From contig NZ_CP118735.1 of assembly GCF_032595075.1 (NCBI RefSeq), forward strand, positions 1,640,001-1,704,000: DNA of 64,000 bases. The letters are read 5' to 3'. A program made the translations under genes and the position numbers. The stretch is from Streptococcus sp. 29887 (GTDB lineage Bacteria; Bacillota; Bacilli; Lactobacillales; Streptococcaceae). Below are positions 63,436-64,000 of the stretch, in pieces (position 1 is the first letter of the stretch; the number at the start of each line of letters is the position of its first letter). The notes beneath the pieces were generated by a model. The model did no database searches. It was not told the origin of the DNA and worked only from the letters and a program-made list of their open reading frames with translations.

Positions 63436-64000
63436 CTATTTAAACTCCCTACTAGAAAAAAGTAAGTACGAACTCAATAAATAGACAACACTAAATATCA
63501 ATGCAATCAGACTAGACGGAGTAAAAAATTCTGTTTGATTGGTGATTAACTTTACCTGATTAAAAAGAAAGAAATGAGAAAAGACATCATTTGCCAAGAG
63601 ACTTGTTGTTACATACGAGACTAAATTATCAAACATCAAGACAATCATGGTATAAATAAGGTAGGCTTGATAAATCTTATCTACATACTGAAAAATAAAC
63701 AGACATAATTGAGAAAAACAAAGATGAAATGGCAACTGTTTAATGAACAGGTCAAATGCTTCACCCACATCTACTTGTCCATTCAAAAAAATTCTACATA
63801 CAATTACTGTAAAAAATAGTAAAAGCGTATATGCAAAACACAGGGACAAGGTTTCAAACAATTTATAAAAGTAAACTGAAAAACGAGAGGAGCTTTTTAT
63901 GATTGCATGGTTAATGGTGCGATTGGTAAATTCTTCTCCCCAGACTAGATTACAAGCACTTGAGAAGAATAGAGGAATAAACCCTGCCACTGAAGACAAA
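63436..64000 (-). CDS. Partial ABC-2-type permease (N-terminus beyond the window)
   Basis: The visible 187 C-terminal residues contain four to five hydrophobic segments. A motif WGEEFTNRTINHAIIKSSSR, the cytoplasmic loop typical of ABC-2 or lantibiotic-immunity permeases, lies near the cut end. The frame is open to the right edge, so the true start is outside the window. With the DUF4097-like gene it probably belongs to an ABC locus continuing to the right. Confidence 0.75.
   Translation of the reverse strand, partial: LSSVAGFIPLFFSSACNLVWGEEFTNRTINHAIIKSSSRFSVYFYKLFETLSLCFAYTLLLFFTVIVCRIFLNGQVDVGEAFDLFIKQLPFHLCFSQLCLFIFQYVDKIYQAYLIYTMIVLMFDNLVSYVTTSLLANDVFSHFFLFNQVKLITNQTEFFTPSSLIALIFSVVYLLSSYLLFSSREFK

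Overview
The window looks like a chromosome segment of a low-GC streptococcus, most probably Streptococcus suis. The protein at 4905-6563 reads like the S. suis fibronectin/fibrinogen-binding protein FBPS (RqcH family). The gene blocks gyrB-ezrA-serB, plsC/comEA/comEC/holA/sodA and flavodoxin-chorismate mutase-ClC channel are arranged as in other streptococci. These organism and synteny statements come from memory of the families, not from a database search.

Layout. 1-1.5 kb: part of a type II restriction-modification locus, a cytosine-5 methyltransferase divergent from a cut-off, HaeIII-like endonuclease gene. 1.5-4.8 kb: a tryptophan-type ABC uptake operon (trpXYZ) behind a promoter and a T-box riboswitch with a UGG (Trp) specifier. 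4.9-11.1 kb: rqcH/fbpS, acetolactate decarboxylase, a TPR protein, an AI-2E family membrane protein, a lactonase and a 61-residue small protein. 11.1-13.5 kb: a HAD phosphatase gene broken by one stop codon, then an 86-bp tandem repeat array downstream of eno that is split by a complete ISL3-family element. 13.5-23.8 kb: housekeeping genes (eno, yueI-like, glycerate kinase, HAD phosphatase, serB, ezrA, gyrB, DJ-1-like, rodA). 24-31.7 kb: two 1,628-bp, about 98% identical IS110-family elements bracketing rpmE2, apbE-like, pde2-like, flavodoxin, chorismate mutase and a fluoride-type ClC gene. 31.8-33 kb: a lone tyrosine integrase beside tRNA-Arg(CCU). 33-36.4 kb: a TIM-barrel protein, a MITE-like repeat, rplS, sodA with a leftover second 3' tail, and holA. 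36.5-44.6 kb: an MBL hydrolase, a LysR regulator and a 1,946-residue M26-family surface metalloprotease. 44.7-54.8 kb: comEC, comEA, a six-gene Opp/Nik-type ABC locus interrupted by a repeat element, and plsC. 55-64 kb: ABC export or permease systems, the last cut by the window edge.

Most notable. The 5' non-coding region of both IS110 copies folds on paper like a bridge RNA: a 5' hairpin, then two stem-enclosed loops that each contain the same small internal hairpin. The first loop carries a 12-nt stretch exactly complementary to the right-hand insertion flank of copy 2, and 10 of those bases are complementary at copy 1. The second loop carries a 7-nt stretch complementary to the element's own left end. 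Both insertions sit in the U-tract of a rho-independent terminator, so this element appears to be guided to terminators.

Most genes run leftward. The rightward genes are the methyltransferase, rqcH, the lactonase, the small protein, yueI-like, the HAD gene at 16.7 kb, the flavodoxin/chorismate mutase/ClC group, the transposases, the integrase and the 59.7-62.7 kb ABC operon.
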